The notes under the pieces: model-generated | Told to the model about the DNA's origin: nothing | The model's input: the letters and a program-made list of their open reading frames with translations, nothing else | Database searches by the model: none | Program-made: the position numbers and the translations under genes | Shown: positions 44,430 to 55,490 of the stretch, one piece after another | Position numbering within the stretch: position 1 is the first letter of the stretch | Layout of the letters: each line of letters opens with the position of its first letter | From: Kingdonia uniflora | Lineage: Eukaryota; Streptophyta; Magnoliopsida; Ranunculales; Circaeasteraceae | Assembly: GCA_014058105.1 (NCBI GenBank) | Contig: JACGCM010002017.1 | Coordinates: 186,001 to 250,000 of the forward strand | Reading direction: 5' to 3' | DNA length: 64,000 nucleotides

Positions 44430-46017
44430 TGTGACGGCCTACAGAACGCCGGCCAAATCCACCCGAGCGTTTTGAGATCTAACCTTGGATATATGTTCTC
44501 TATATCCTAATATAGCTGCACGCCAAGTTTCATCGAAAACGGATTCGATTAAGGGGGCGAAAAGGGCTAGTACGCTCGTCTCAAGTTTTAATATTTTCTT
44601 TTGGAATTTAACTATTTACTTAGTAGCTATATTGAGGAGGAACCTTGGTCCAATCCTCCCCATGACTAAAAGAGCTTTAATGCTTTGTCATCAAGGACCC
44701 TGGCTCATGGGCTATCTATAAGGGATAATCATGAGTTCCCCTAGGCCTAGGGAAGACTAGGGGACATTACCTCGTAATGAGGGCCACTTTTCCAGAGAGG
44801 GCTGTATATGGCACCGCAATGCCCCCAGGCTATCCGAGACGCACCGACCCTATAAATGGACTCTGTAACAAGTCCAGGCTCGTTGCCCCTTGAGATATGC
44901 ATGTCCCATATCTGGAACTCGACATATTGAGCTACCCTGATCCGCTACCGGACAGGTGTATTTTCCGTACCTCGTACGCGTCACGAGAGATTATGTTGTA
45001 GGGATTATTGAGGGAACCTTCAACATTGTTGCCTATTCCGAATACATATTCGATAACCCCTCACGAGTATCCAGGATTATCAAGGACCCTGGCTCATGGG
45101 CTATCTATAAGGGATAATCATGAGTTCCCCTAGGCCTAGGGAAGACTAGGGGACATTACCTCGTAATGCGGGCCACTTTTCCAGAGAGGGCTGTATATGG
45201 CACCGCAATGCCCCCAGGCTATCCGAGACGCACCGACCCTATAAATGGACTCTGTAACAAGTCCAGGCTCGTTGCCCCTTGAGATATGCATGTCCCATAT
45301 CTGGAACTCGACATATTGAGCTACCCTGATCCGCTACCGGACAGGTGTATTTTCCGTACCTCGTACGCGTCACGAGAGATTATGTTGTAGGGATTATTGA
45401 GGGAACCTTCAACATTGTTGCCTATTCCGAATACATATTCGATAACCCCTCACGAGTATCCAGGATTATCAAGGACCCTGGCTCATGGGCTATCTATAAG
45501 GGATAATCATGAGTTCCCCTAGGCCTAGGGAAGACTAGGGGACATTACCTCGTAATGCGGGCCACTTTTCCAGAGAGAGCTGTATATGGCACCGCAATGC
45601 CCCCAGGCTATCCGAGACGCACCGACCCTATAAATGGACTCTGTAACAAGTCCAGGCTCGTTGCCCCTTGAGATATGCATGTCCCATATCTGGAACTCGA
45701 CATATTGAGCTACCCTGATCCGCTACCGGACAGGTGTATTTTCCGTACCTCGTACGCGTCACGAGAGATTATGTTGTAGGGATTATTGAGGGAACCTTCA
45801 ACATTGTTGCCTATTCCGAATACATATTCGATAACCCCTCACGAGTATCCAGGATTATCCGGATATCGCTCTAACATCCGTGGGTTATATTCCACTGGCG
45901 CGCAGCGCCCGTAAATATGGCTGGTACACGCCGACCGTACGTGCGTGTATGCCGCACACTTCCTTATTCCTCTATGCTCCAGGCACTGTTGAGGCAGTCC
46001 CGGGCTGGGCCGTGACA
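44430..46017 (+). repeat. 3' LTR with 389-bp internal triplication (1,588 bp)
   Basis: The segment from 'caaggaccctggctcatggg' to 'ccaggattat' occurs three times head to tail: 44692-45080, 45081-45469 and 45470-45858. The 5' LTR has it once. The copies differ from each other at only a couple of positions, for example 'aatgagggcc' against 'aatgcgggcc', and each contains the 'ccctataaatggactc' TATA region. Confidence 0.93.
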
Positions 46018-46954
46018 ACGACTCTTAATGATCATATTGAAGTTAATGAAAGCCTTGTCTAACTGGACTTTGTAATCTTTCATTAACACAACATTATAGC
46101 ATTATTCTTTCATTAACACAACATTTGTCGTGTTAATGAAAGCCTTGTCTAACTGGACTTGAAACATTCAGGTGCCGACTTACTCCCTCATTACCCAAAG
46201 TTAGAACCACATTTCCTTAATTTATAAGGCAATCCTCAAGCTTTCTCATAAATTGGCGATCTATTTGGTTACAAACTATATAAAATACATGTTTGCAATT
46301 GATAATGGAAAGTCGAGTTCTTGGATGTTAAATTTGTTGTTTTTTGTTGGATCTTTCTTCAAGCTATGGCGCCATTATAGCATTATTCTTGTCTTTGTTT
46401 CTCAGCATTCTGATTCTCTAGTTAGTGTTTGCAGTGTCTGCTTGATTAATTAGACACATAAAGCATCCTACTAAGAACTTTTGTTTTTAGTGGAAGGATG
46501 CCGTGAGAGCTTACAGTTAACTATAATTATCCAACATCACCAGAGCAACCTTATGGTTGATAGGTTATCTCAATTTGCTCTACCCATTGTGATACAACAA
46601 GGGCAATGTGCTTATGTGGGAAGGAAACGGAATACCCAAATCATCATGTGGCAGAGGCTTGTGAGTTTCAAACAAAGTAAGGAATCTGAATGAGAGATAC
46701 TTGCAGTTGTCTAGACGCAAAAACCGGAATGTCTCCGTGGGCGACTTCGCAGTATCATGGGGATACAGTAATGCGGAAAACCATGAGATGTTCATGTTTT
46801 TATGTCTAAAAACCTTTCAATATTTCATCCCAACCACTAGTCTGTGTTCTGTCACCATATCCCTTGAATTCTTTGTAGAAATTAATCTGATTCACATCAC
46901 CCAGTGGACCCAAGATAGATTGGGCAAAAGCCGACCAGGATATTCTTACAGCAG
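46018..46954. other. No gene recognised; short tandem duplication
   Basis: The 29-mer 'gttaatgaaagccttgtctaactgg...' occurs at 46042-46070 and 46132-46160, with 'cattaacacaacatt' also doubled between, giving a 90-bp period. The rest has only chance frames. Confidence 0.5.
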
Positions 46955-47133
46955 GCAGTAGTAAATCTGTGTGGTGTAATGTGTATCCTAAGGAAGCTTA
47001 TGCTCGAAAGGCGAGTTTCAAAAGTGAATGTTATTGTAAAAATGATGGTATGTTGGTGAGGTACTCTGAGCAAAGCACTTTTTTCAACCAATGTTCTTGC
47101 CATGGTTATTGTCGCGGTGGATCTTGTCGGTAA
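46955..47133 (+). CDS. Possible exon of a cysteine-rich peptide
   Basis: An open frame ending in TAA at 47131 encodes about 58 residues with seven cysteines in the order C..CxC..CxC...C....C (ECYCKNDG, QCSCHGYCRGGSCR). A plausible acceptor ('ttcttacagcag') precedes it, but no signal-peptide exon was identified upstream and the frame has no ATG in its first part. It lies 330 bp upstream of the defensin-like cluster in the same orientation. It may be a second exon of another secreted peptide gene or a chance frame. Confidence 0.25.
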
Positions 47134-47460
47134 CTAAAATTCTATGTGCTCGTATTTAATATATTTCGATAAATTAGGTCAGAACAATTCCTATTATTAT
47201 CTTCGTCCATTTTATTAATGGGATCCCTTTATTAATAATGATATAAATGTCTATTTATAATCCAAAACGATTCCGAATGAAGCAAGAAAACACAAATTCA
47301 CCATTTTGCAAAATACATGCATCCATTTATTTACGCATCAAATGCGAAATCTTCTGTTTAATGGAAAATTGTAACATTTTCACTATAAAATCCTGCACAA
47401 CTCGAAGAAACACCTAACAAACTATTCCTTCATTTTCTAGCTAAGTCTGCAACGAGAAGA

Positions 47461-47772
47461 ATGGCAAAATCTCAAATCACTTTAGTTGTTGCGGTTCTCA
47501 TTTTCTTGATTGTGGTCTCCAACATTCCAAATGGTTCGTATCATCTTTAGTATGTGTTACCCATGCTTATGTTCCCTAAATCTCGATTAATAGAGTTTTT
47601 TTCTTTTTTTTCAGGAGCTAATGCACAATATATTTGGGTCGGACGATGTTTTTCGTTGGAACAATGCACCCTGAGGTGCGAAGAACTTGGCTACGATCCT
47701 AAGGGTGCTGTGTGTCAACCTGATGCTTTGAAACCAATAGATAATTGTGGTTGCTACCAAACGCGTTATTGA
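47461..47772 (+). CDS. Defensin-like secreted peptide, copy 1
   Basis: Two exons, 47461-47533 and 47615-47772 (GT-AG, phase 1), give 76 residues. Exon 1 is a signal peptide (MAKSQITLVVAVLIFLIVVS), with cleavage likely near NANAQ; exon 2 is the mature peptide with six cysteines spaced C-x5-C-x3-C-x11-C-x10-C-x-C. An intron between signal and mature parts and this CSαβ-like spacing are the hallmarks of plant defensin-like (DEFL/LCR) peptides, which act outside the cell in defence or reproductive signalling; which applies here is unknown. A TATA box (47384-47390) lies 77 bp upstream of the ATG. It is the first of a tandem cluster. Confidence 0.82.
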
Positions 47773-48379
47773 TCGATTCCATGAGCTTTGTTTCAATATG
47801 TTTTCAAATAGATAGGGCAAGGAATTCCCAATGAATAAAAGCAACTATGCTATTTTATTTTTAAAGTTGATTACCGAAGGGAATAATGGGAGTTTCATTT
47901 TGGTTCCTTTTAAGCAATTCTCTTTACGTCATCATCGTAATCGACCTATACATGTACATATTGGATTCCTATCTATTGCATACTCGCAATACAACAACCG
48001 ATACATGTTTATGATCACATGACCCCAATATCTAAATTTCAGCCCTGAAGATTAGTCCCTCCTATAGATCTCAATACCTAAATAATTTATTTACGCTTTT
48101 CATACGGCACACTTAAATATTTTGATAGAAACTCCACTCATTTCAAATCTAAATCATGAATAAGAAAATATTTCTAGTTCTTAGAGACAAATTTGGAAAT
48201 TTAAAATATAATTAAATTAGACTTAGAAAACTTAAATATTGATTTTGTTGGATATATCTCCTTTTTTTTCATATGAGTGACTATTTTTAGAAAGGAGAAA
48301 TAAGATTTTTTTTTTTATCTAAGGAGAGAACTGAATGTTTTCTCCGGCCATCGAGAATTTGGGGCCAAATAAAAAGTCT

Positions 48380-48450
48380 CGCTTTATAGTAACAAGGATT
48401 ATGCGTGTCAACCTGATATCGAGAACATCGACGCTTGTTAGAGTGACTTA
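48380..48450 (+). pseudogene. Defensin-like scrap
   Basis: The stretch 'gcgtgtcaacctgatatcg' (48402-48420) matches 'gcatgtcaacctgacatcg' in the mature-peptide exon of copy 3, and the sequence just before ('gaatttggggccaaat') matches the region upstream of copy 3. This is a fusion remnant of an extra copy. Confidence 0.5.
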
Positions 48451-48708
48451 ATCCAGCTTTCTTTCGATGCTTTATATAAACATGATCGTATTTTATAGAT
48501 TTGAAAATGGTTGCTATTTTGTGTTAAAGATCAAAGATAAAAATTTAAAAAATAAAAATAAAAATCTTTCACCTTTTTGCAGATTACATGCAAATGCAAG
48601 ATCACTCATTTAAAAAAAAAAACAAAATGAAACTATAAAATTCTCTCTCTATTACATGCTCGAGGAAATGCCTAACAAGCTATTCCTCATTTTCTAGCTA
48701 AGCCTACA

Positions 48709-49043
48709 ATGGCCGAAATGGCAAAATTCCAAATCACTTTTGGTGTTGTGGTTCTCATTTTTGTTAATTGTGGTCTCCGTGGTTCCAAGTGATTCGTATT
48801 TTCTTTAGTATGTGTTGCTCATGCTTATTTTCCCTAAATCTCGATTAATAGAGATCTTTATTTTTTCCAAGAGTATATATTGATGTTGGGACCTGTCATA
48901 CGCTGGAAGAATGTATCCGGATGTGCAAGGAACATGGCTACGATACTAAGGATGTTTATTTGCAACCTGATACTTCGAAAACAATAAGTTTCTGTGGTTG
49001 CAAGGAAAAGTGTCAGACCGACTCCATGGGCGTTTTTTCTTAG
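48709..49043 (+). pseudogene. Defensin-like peptide, copy 2 (broken)
   Basis: Closely parallel to copy 1 in leader, signal-peptide exon and mature exon, with a TATA box at 48634-48640, 75 bp before the ATG. Breaks: one extra base in the signal-peptide region (near 48762) shifts the frame; the donor 'aatggt' has become 'aagtga' and the acceptor is not a clean AG at the expected place; a few codons after the acceptor are deleted; and the fourth cysteine is replaced by leucine. The mature exon region otherwise still reads through to a TAG at 49041. It should not make a normal peptide. Confidence 0.75.
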
Positions 49044-49556
49044 ATATGAATAAGAATCATTTCTTATACATGTTTCTATTGAATTCTCTCTCAATTACAT
49101 GCTCATAGTACAACAATCGATATAAAGATTGAATCATATAACTCTGAGATCTAAAATTTGGCTTTGAGGATGTGACTCTTTCTATTTTTCATTAATAAAA
49201 TCCTGGTCGGGGTTTGCCTTAACCCCAGCTTGCCTCGCAAAAAAATAAGAAAAAAAATCGGCCATGAAGATCAACATTTTAGGGGATGATATATTTGGTT
49301 TTTCTAGAGAAATAAATAATCCCACTCTTTTTAGAGAAGAGTATTACTATTTTTGGCCAGGAGAGATACGGTTTTTTTTCATGGAGGGAAGAATTATTTT
49401 TTTTGAGGCCCTCCATAATTTGGGGACTAAATCATACGCTTTGGTCGCTTTACCCTAGCACCGAACTCTGTTCACGCTATAAAATCCTGCACGACTCGTC
49501 CAATATACTTAATAAATTATCTTCCCATTTTCTTTTGAGGTTTGTGTCTCGATAAA

Positions 49557-49870
49557 ATGGCAAAATACCAAATTGCTTCCGTTGTTGCAGTCCTCCTTTT
49601 CCTCATTGTAGTCTCCACCTTTCCGCATGGTTAGCTTATTCTTTCACTTGTAGCCAGCCAACACATACTTATTTTACATATATCTGGACTAATTAAGTGA
49701 ATTAATGTTTTGCAGAAGCTAATGCACAATATAAATGGATTGGAAAATGTACTTCAGCAGAAAAATGTCACGCTGAATGCATCAAGCGCGGATACGTTTC
49801 CATGGATTTTGCATGTCAACCTGACATCGTGGGGCCGTTTAATCTCTGTGGTTGCGCAAAGCAGTTCTAG
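49557..49870 (+). CDS. Defensin-like secreted peptide, copy 3
   Basis: Exons 49557-49629 and 49716-49870 encode 75 residues. The signal peptide (MAKYQIASVVAVLLFLIVVS) and the six-cysteine spacing C-x5-C-x3-C-x11-C-x10-C-x-C equal those of copy 1, but the residues between the cysteines differ widely. That pattern suggests diversification around a fixed scaffold. The TATA box at 49478-49484 is 79 bp upstream of the ATG, and 'tataaaatcctgcac' is shared with copy 1. Function unknown; secretion is predicted from the sequence. Confidence 0.82.
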
Positions 49871-50076
49871 CAAAAGCATCTTAATCCAGCATAATTTCTT
49901 TCGATAGGTTATGAAAATCAATATAAAGATTTGAGTGAATTGTTATGATAATAAGAATCACATATTTTTTAATTTGGAATATGTGGTTATATGGTTTTCG
50001 GGATTATCTATGGCAAGGATTAGTCAGAAAAAATTGCGACAAACTATTGATTATAAAATTACCGATGAATATCGAT

Positions 50077-52548
50077 TAAGGAATGGACTTAGATAACCCT
50101 ACATGCACTAGTCCTTTTGAACTGTATATATACTCTTCTTTTCGCATTTGAATCATCAAATTATCGACAACTGCATAGATTTCTCCGCTTGTTTGTGAGA
50201 TCTATCACTCGCAACAAACACATGGACCTGTTCTCTATCTTCAATCCAACTGCATCCTGGAATCTTATTCATTTCCTGGTTCTTAATAGCCTGTCTTGTT
50301 CTAGCAAGATCATCCCATCTCCCAACGGAAGCATACAAGTTTGCCAACATAACATAATTTCCCGTACTATGTGGATCCAGGTCAATCACCTTTTTTGCCG
50401 CAATTTCTCCCAATTGAACATTTCTATGCATTACACAACCACTAAGAAGAACACTCCACGTGACAATATCAGCGTCGACTTCCATTTTCTTAACTAACTC
50501 GTAAGCTTCATTGAGCCTACAAGCACGACATAAGAGATCAACCATGCATGTGTAGTGTTTAACTGTAGGTTCTATATTGTAATATGGCATTAAATTGAAG
50601 TACTCGAGGCCTAAGTCGACCAATCCTTCATGGACACATGAAGATAGAACAGATAGGAAGGTTACTCCATCAGGTCCAACCCCTTCTTCTTGCATTTTAC
50701 AGAAGAGAGCTATCCCTTCTTTTCCTGGTCCATGCATAGCAAATGCTGCGAGCATGGAATTCCATGACACCAAGTTCGGCCTTGAAATCCTCTTAAACGC
50801 TAACCACGCCTGCCCAATATTTCCACATTTAGAATACATGTCCACGAGTGAAGAACCAATATGAATTACTTCTGTATCGTACCCACATCTTATAGAATGC
50901 GCGTGAACTTGCTTACCTCTCTTGATAGTTGACAAACTTGAGCAAACAGATATAACAATGCCAATGGTATAGATATCCGGTTTTAGATTTGATATTTGTA
51001 ACTGGTAGAAATTTTGAAGAGCTAATTCGTTATTCCTGTTCTCCGCATTACCTGCTATGATCCCATTCCATGTGTATATATTAGGTTCCACCCCGTCTAA
51101 TTCCATTTTAAGAAGAAGCTCGTGGACTTTCTCCATTTGATTGCTGCGTGAATAACCCGAGACCAATGCGTTCCATGTTGCAGTATCATGTTCAATTACT
51201 TGATCGAAAACCATCCTTGCTCTCACTACATCTCGGCATTTAGAGTAAAGCTCCACTAGTGAACCACATACGAAAGGATTAGAGCTTAGGCCTCTTCTGA
51301 TTGCATATGAATGTATCTCCTTCCCCTGTTTCAATGCAGCTAAGTCTGCACAAGCAGCAAGGGCACTGCCTAAAGTATAACTGTCAGCTTCAATCCCTTC
51401 TTCTAGTTGTGAATCTCGAAATATCTCCAACGCTTTGTCACATGATCCGTTGTCTACGTAACCTGAAGCCATTGAGTTCCAGGAGATTGTATCCTTCTCG
51501 ACTCCAACAAGGTCCATATAATCAAAGACCTCCTTGGCCTTACTAATCTCACCATTCTCAAAATACCCTACAATCATAGTGTTAAACGATGCCACACTTT
51601 TTAATGAAAATTTCGAAATATCTTCATAGCACTAACCATATCAGTGCACCTCCTATACACATCAACCAAACCATTAACTACAAAAGCATTCGACATAAAG
51701 TTGCGTCTCATGATAAAACCATGATATTCTTTTCCAAGATCCAAATTTTGTAACCTTGCACAAGCAGGGAGTATACTAGCCAGAGTACGAGCATTAGGCT
51801 TAATTCCACATTCTTGCATTCTATGAAACATCTCAATAGCCTCCTCGTCATACCCATTTTGTGCAAACCCACCTATCACCGCACTCCAGGATACATGATT
51901 AGGCTGCATATGATCCAAACCTGTTAATCCCATGTTCTCCATGAACTCCAATGCTTCAAAGACCAACCCATTATTCACACAACCCGTAATAACCGAATTC
52001 CACGAAACACGATCTCTTTCACCCATATTATAAAAAACCCGTTTTCCATCGTCCAAATTACCACATTTCCCATACATGTCTATTAGAGCATTACCCACAT
52101 ACACATTCGAAACAAACTCGCTCTTTATCACAAACCCGTGAACTTGCCTTCCAAATTCCACTTCACCAACACTACCACAACCCTTTAAAACCACTGGAAA
52201 AACAAAAAACTGCAAACAAACATCTTCAACTTGTAACAACTCTTGGAACAATAAAACGGTTTCTTCAAAGTACCCACGATCAGCAAACACACTAAGAATA
52301 GCTGCCCATGAATAAATGTTTCTTTGGGGCATTTTGTCAAACAGTAGTCTCGAATTCGCAACGTTTCCACACTTACTGTACATTTGGAGCAACTTAGTTT
52401 GTACAAACTCGTGCCCCCAGAACCCAGTTTTGAGCGTGTGAGCATGAATTTGAGTACCAAATTGGGGGCATTTGCAAGACTCAAGTATTGAAGCATAGAT
52501 GTTTGAGTTAACTTGTCCAGTAAGTGAGGAGAGATTCATTAAGGGCAA
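50077..52548 (-). CDS. PLS-class pentatricopeptide repeat protein, two frameshifts
   Basis: The intronless minus-strand gene starts at 52548 ([20 protein letters not shown]) and shows many PPR repeats of 31-36 residues, with motifs such as [31 protein letters not shown] and [20 protein letters not shown], then an E-type end ([20 protein letters not shown]). Such proteins bind organellar RNA and recruit editing or processing factors in mitochondria or plastids. Near 51605, in a T-run, one base appears missing, since the frame passes from KIFRNF to [10 protein letters not shown]. Near 50183 a second missing base makes the protein end at 50156 instead of continuing as [13 protein letters not shown] to 50077. 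It is either a recent pseudogene or a gene with two sequence errors. Without the breaks it would be about 820 residues. Confidence 0.8.
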
Positions 52549-55106
52549 TACAACTAGTTCTATTCCCTACTATGTAGCTGAAACTGCTAGTTCTGATGAA
52601 CAATAATCAATAATCTATAATACTAAAGGAACAACCATGCCACACGGCTGTTCATCACATTATCCTCCACACGAAAATTAAGGGCAGGTTTAGATCATAA
52701 GTGTTATTTCCTCTCGCAATTTATTTAATCCTAAAATACCCTCATTTCGTATATACCAAATCCCTAAAAAAAAAAATTGGTATAAATGAAAAGTCTAACC
52801 CACAACTTTTCTCTACTACAGGGGTATTTTGGGAAGTCTAAATACGAAAAATGGGAAACCCCATCTTATTCACCTGAAATAAGCTCTCACTATTGTGGAC
52901 TAATGAGGTAGTGCCCAAGGAGGCTAATGTAACATTCCACGACCTAAAAGTAACGATTTCCGATTTCCAGCTCTATAGCTGCTTTTAAGACTCTAAATTT
53001 GGTTATTCCAATTGTCCTATGTTGAGATATATTGGCTCACATTGGACATAGAGTCTTACACCTTAAAATATTGCCAATTAGTTTTGAGAAGGGACCTCTA
53101 GTTTTAACTAGTATCTCTAATTTTTAATATTAGAGTTCGAATAGGAAGCATTGACTGTATTTATGTACCTACTTTCCTCCATATTTGAAAAAGGTTGTAA
53201 AGGATTTATTTATTTTTGGGTGGGATAGGGGGCATGTTTTAGTTGGTTTTTTTTTTTTTTTTAAGCTTAGAACTTGTGTAGAATCTGTCTCTTGTTTTGC
53301 TTCTATCATGCTATTTGGGAATAAGTATCACATGGAGGGATTGGTTGTGAGTTTGGTTTCATGAGGAATTTTGTTTGTAAAAGGCCTCAGTCCCCCATTG
53401 CACCGATATTGTCCCCACCTTAGCCGCCTAGTTGATCATAACTCTTTTTATTATTTAGAATGATTCGCAATCAATAGTAAATGTTTTGATTATGCGATTG
53501 CATCACCCTGTGGAATGTGGTTACTTGTCCTATCTCAAATGCAGCACCACACCTAATTTCTGAAAAATTACTAAGGCTATCATGGCTCTAACTGTTGATC
53601 AGACTCTCCAATAATACCAAATAGCAACATCTACCCAATTTACAAAATTTGAGCTCAACAAACATATTATAATGTGTCCAAGTGAACTATTTTCCTATAT
53701 ACAATAGATATATACAAGAGACGGATACGATAACAAATTAACAATCTGGAGCAAGCTCAATTTAAAGACTGTACTTGTTTTGCCTAAAGAAACAAAAGTA
53801 GACGTCGACTGTAGAGAGATGTTAAGCTTCATTTTCGCTCACAACCTTGCTCAACTCAAGAAAGCGAATAGCAGAAACAAATCTCTTTATTCGTTAATTG
53901 GTTTGTGATCAATAGTAAATATTTTGATCCTACTATTGTATCACCTTGTAAAATGTTGGTTAATAGTCATATATAAGATGACCTTCCGCTAACAAAGGCA
54001 GTATGGGACAATACGATTCCCTTCCCGGCTCGCCTAATTTATCAAAAAATGCTACATGGCTGTAATTGTTTAGTCAAATTCTCGAAGAATTCCAAATAGT
54101 AAACATCTATCCAAATTACAAAATTTGATTCCAACGGGTCCAAGTAAACTATTATACAAAAGGTGACTAGTCTTGGGGAAATGAATGTTGATTAAATAAT
54201 TTAGATTACATCAAATGTTGAATAGATCCATAAGCATCAGTCCAAGAATCTCTTCCCAAAACCACAGCTAATAATACCTCTTTCCTAATCTAATAATTTA
54301 TATACAAAGATATATAAGAAAAAGCTATATTGCCCTATACAATCAGTAGGAACTTAATATATCGTATTAAGCTTCAGTTGGATTCATAAACATCTTCGAG
54401 ATGACAACTACGGTTTCATTATAATTTCTTGATGACGTTGTATGAATATCACATTGTTTGAGACATAATTTCAAAAAAAACAAGCATATGTAGTCTAAAA
54501 CCATAACAATATTTGTCTACTAATTTAAAAGCTGAACTGTTTAAAGCAGCTAGCAAAAAATGTCAACAAATGTGTTTATGAAAAATGGCCAAAACGGTTC
54601 AAGAGTATATCCAAAGTTCTCACTTTCAGGAATTAACAAGATAAAATTTTGCAAAATTTTGCTATAACTTTCACATCATATATGGTTCTTTTAATTTGGA
54701 TTAATCATTAATCCCAAAATAAAGAAACGACTCAGATTAATTCTAGTATAATCCCTCTAAACTTTAAATTATAGAAAACCCAATTTTTCTGGAAAAAAAA
54801 AAAAAAAAAAAATCTCTCAACAATTAATGATTAATCTTGACTAATCTTGTTTTAGTTTCACAATTAATTCGCACTGAATTTTTTTAGCTAAATCTCATCT
54901 AAATTATACAAATCCATGATTCCATCAATGTCATTATTATAATTTATTAAACGATTTTGGGAGCCCTTTTAACACACTTAAAATCTAAAGATGTCAAAAA
55001 AAATGTTCATACGGCCGTCAAACTTGTCATTTCTACATAATCGAGGTTCGGGTGTCACACTGCCAATTTGTCATTGTAAAAATGTATTAACATAAAACTT
55101 GTGATA
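52549..55106. other. Intergenic; candidate Helitron end and a diverged local duplication
   Basis: At 52614 'tctataatactaaaggaac' follows an A, the form of a plant Helitron 5' end; no 3' end was found. Sequence 53460-53705 recurs in diverged form at 53905-54170 (shared 'atcaatagtaaat.ttttgat' and 'aaatagtaaacatctatcca'). No gene was seen. Confidence 0.4.
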
Positions 55107-55111
55107 CTATC

Positions 55112-55490
55112 TGATGTAAACTGATTACGCGGAAGCCAATAATCAAGAAGAACACTATATTAAAAAAAAAAATAGGTTCTTGAGAAACCCTAATTTTATT
55201 AACTAAAACTTTTGTTCTAAACAAGACTAACTTAACTGAATTAACTACATTAACTAACTAAGAAACAAATAACTTAGACCTCCCTTTTATAGAACACAAT
55301 GAGGGTTAGAATTAGAAACCATAATTATAATTTAAATAGAATTCTACTTAAACTGAGAAACTGTTAATAACTTAGGTTGGCCATTTCCAACATGGCTTAA
55401 GCTAAAGACTAAAATACAAAACATCAAAAACATTAAATAAACATAGGTGGTACGGTGGGTAAACGATCCTATGAGAGATGCGCCACATCA
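55112..55490 (-). repeat. 3' LTR (379 bp)
   Basis: Roughly 85-90% identical by eye to the partner at 57025-57411. The frame at 55402-55920 runs from the interior into this LTR and is probably not a gene. Confidence 0.9.

Larger units (their letters stand above)
40830..46017 (+). mobile_element. Non-autonomous LTR retrotransposon with expanded 3' LTR
   Basis: ACGAC flanks both sides (40825-40829 and 46018-46022). The LTRs start TGTGACGGCC and end GGGCCGTGACA (GTGATA in the 5' copy). A primer site 'tggtatcagagcaagaat' (41643), complementary to initiator-Met tRNA, follows the 5' LTR, and a purine-rich 'aagtgcgggaggg' precedes the 3' LTR. The 2.8-kb interior has no frame over 100 residues and no recognisable gag or pol; just before the 3' LTR, 'ctcgacgaggacgtcgggatt' recalls the end of Ty3/gypsy pol regions. 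It is best described as a large derivative of a gypsy element. Confidence 0.9.
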
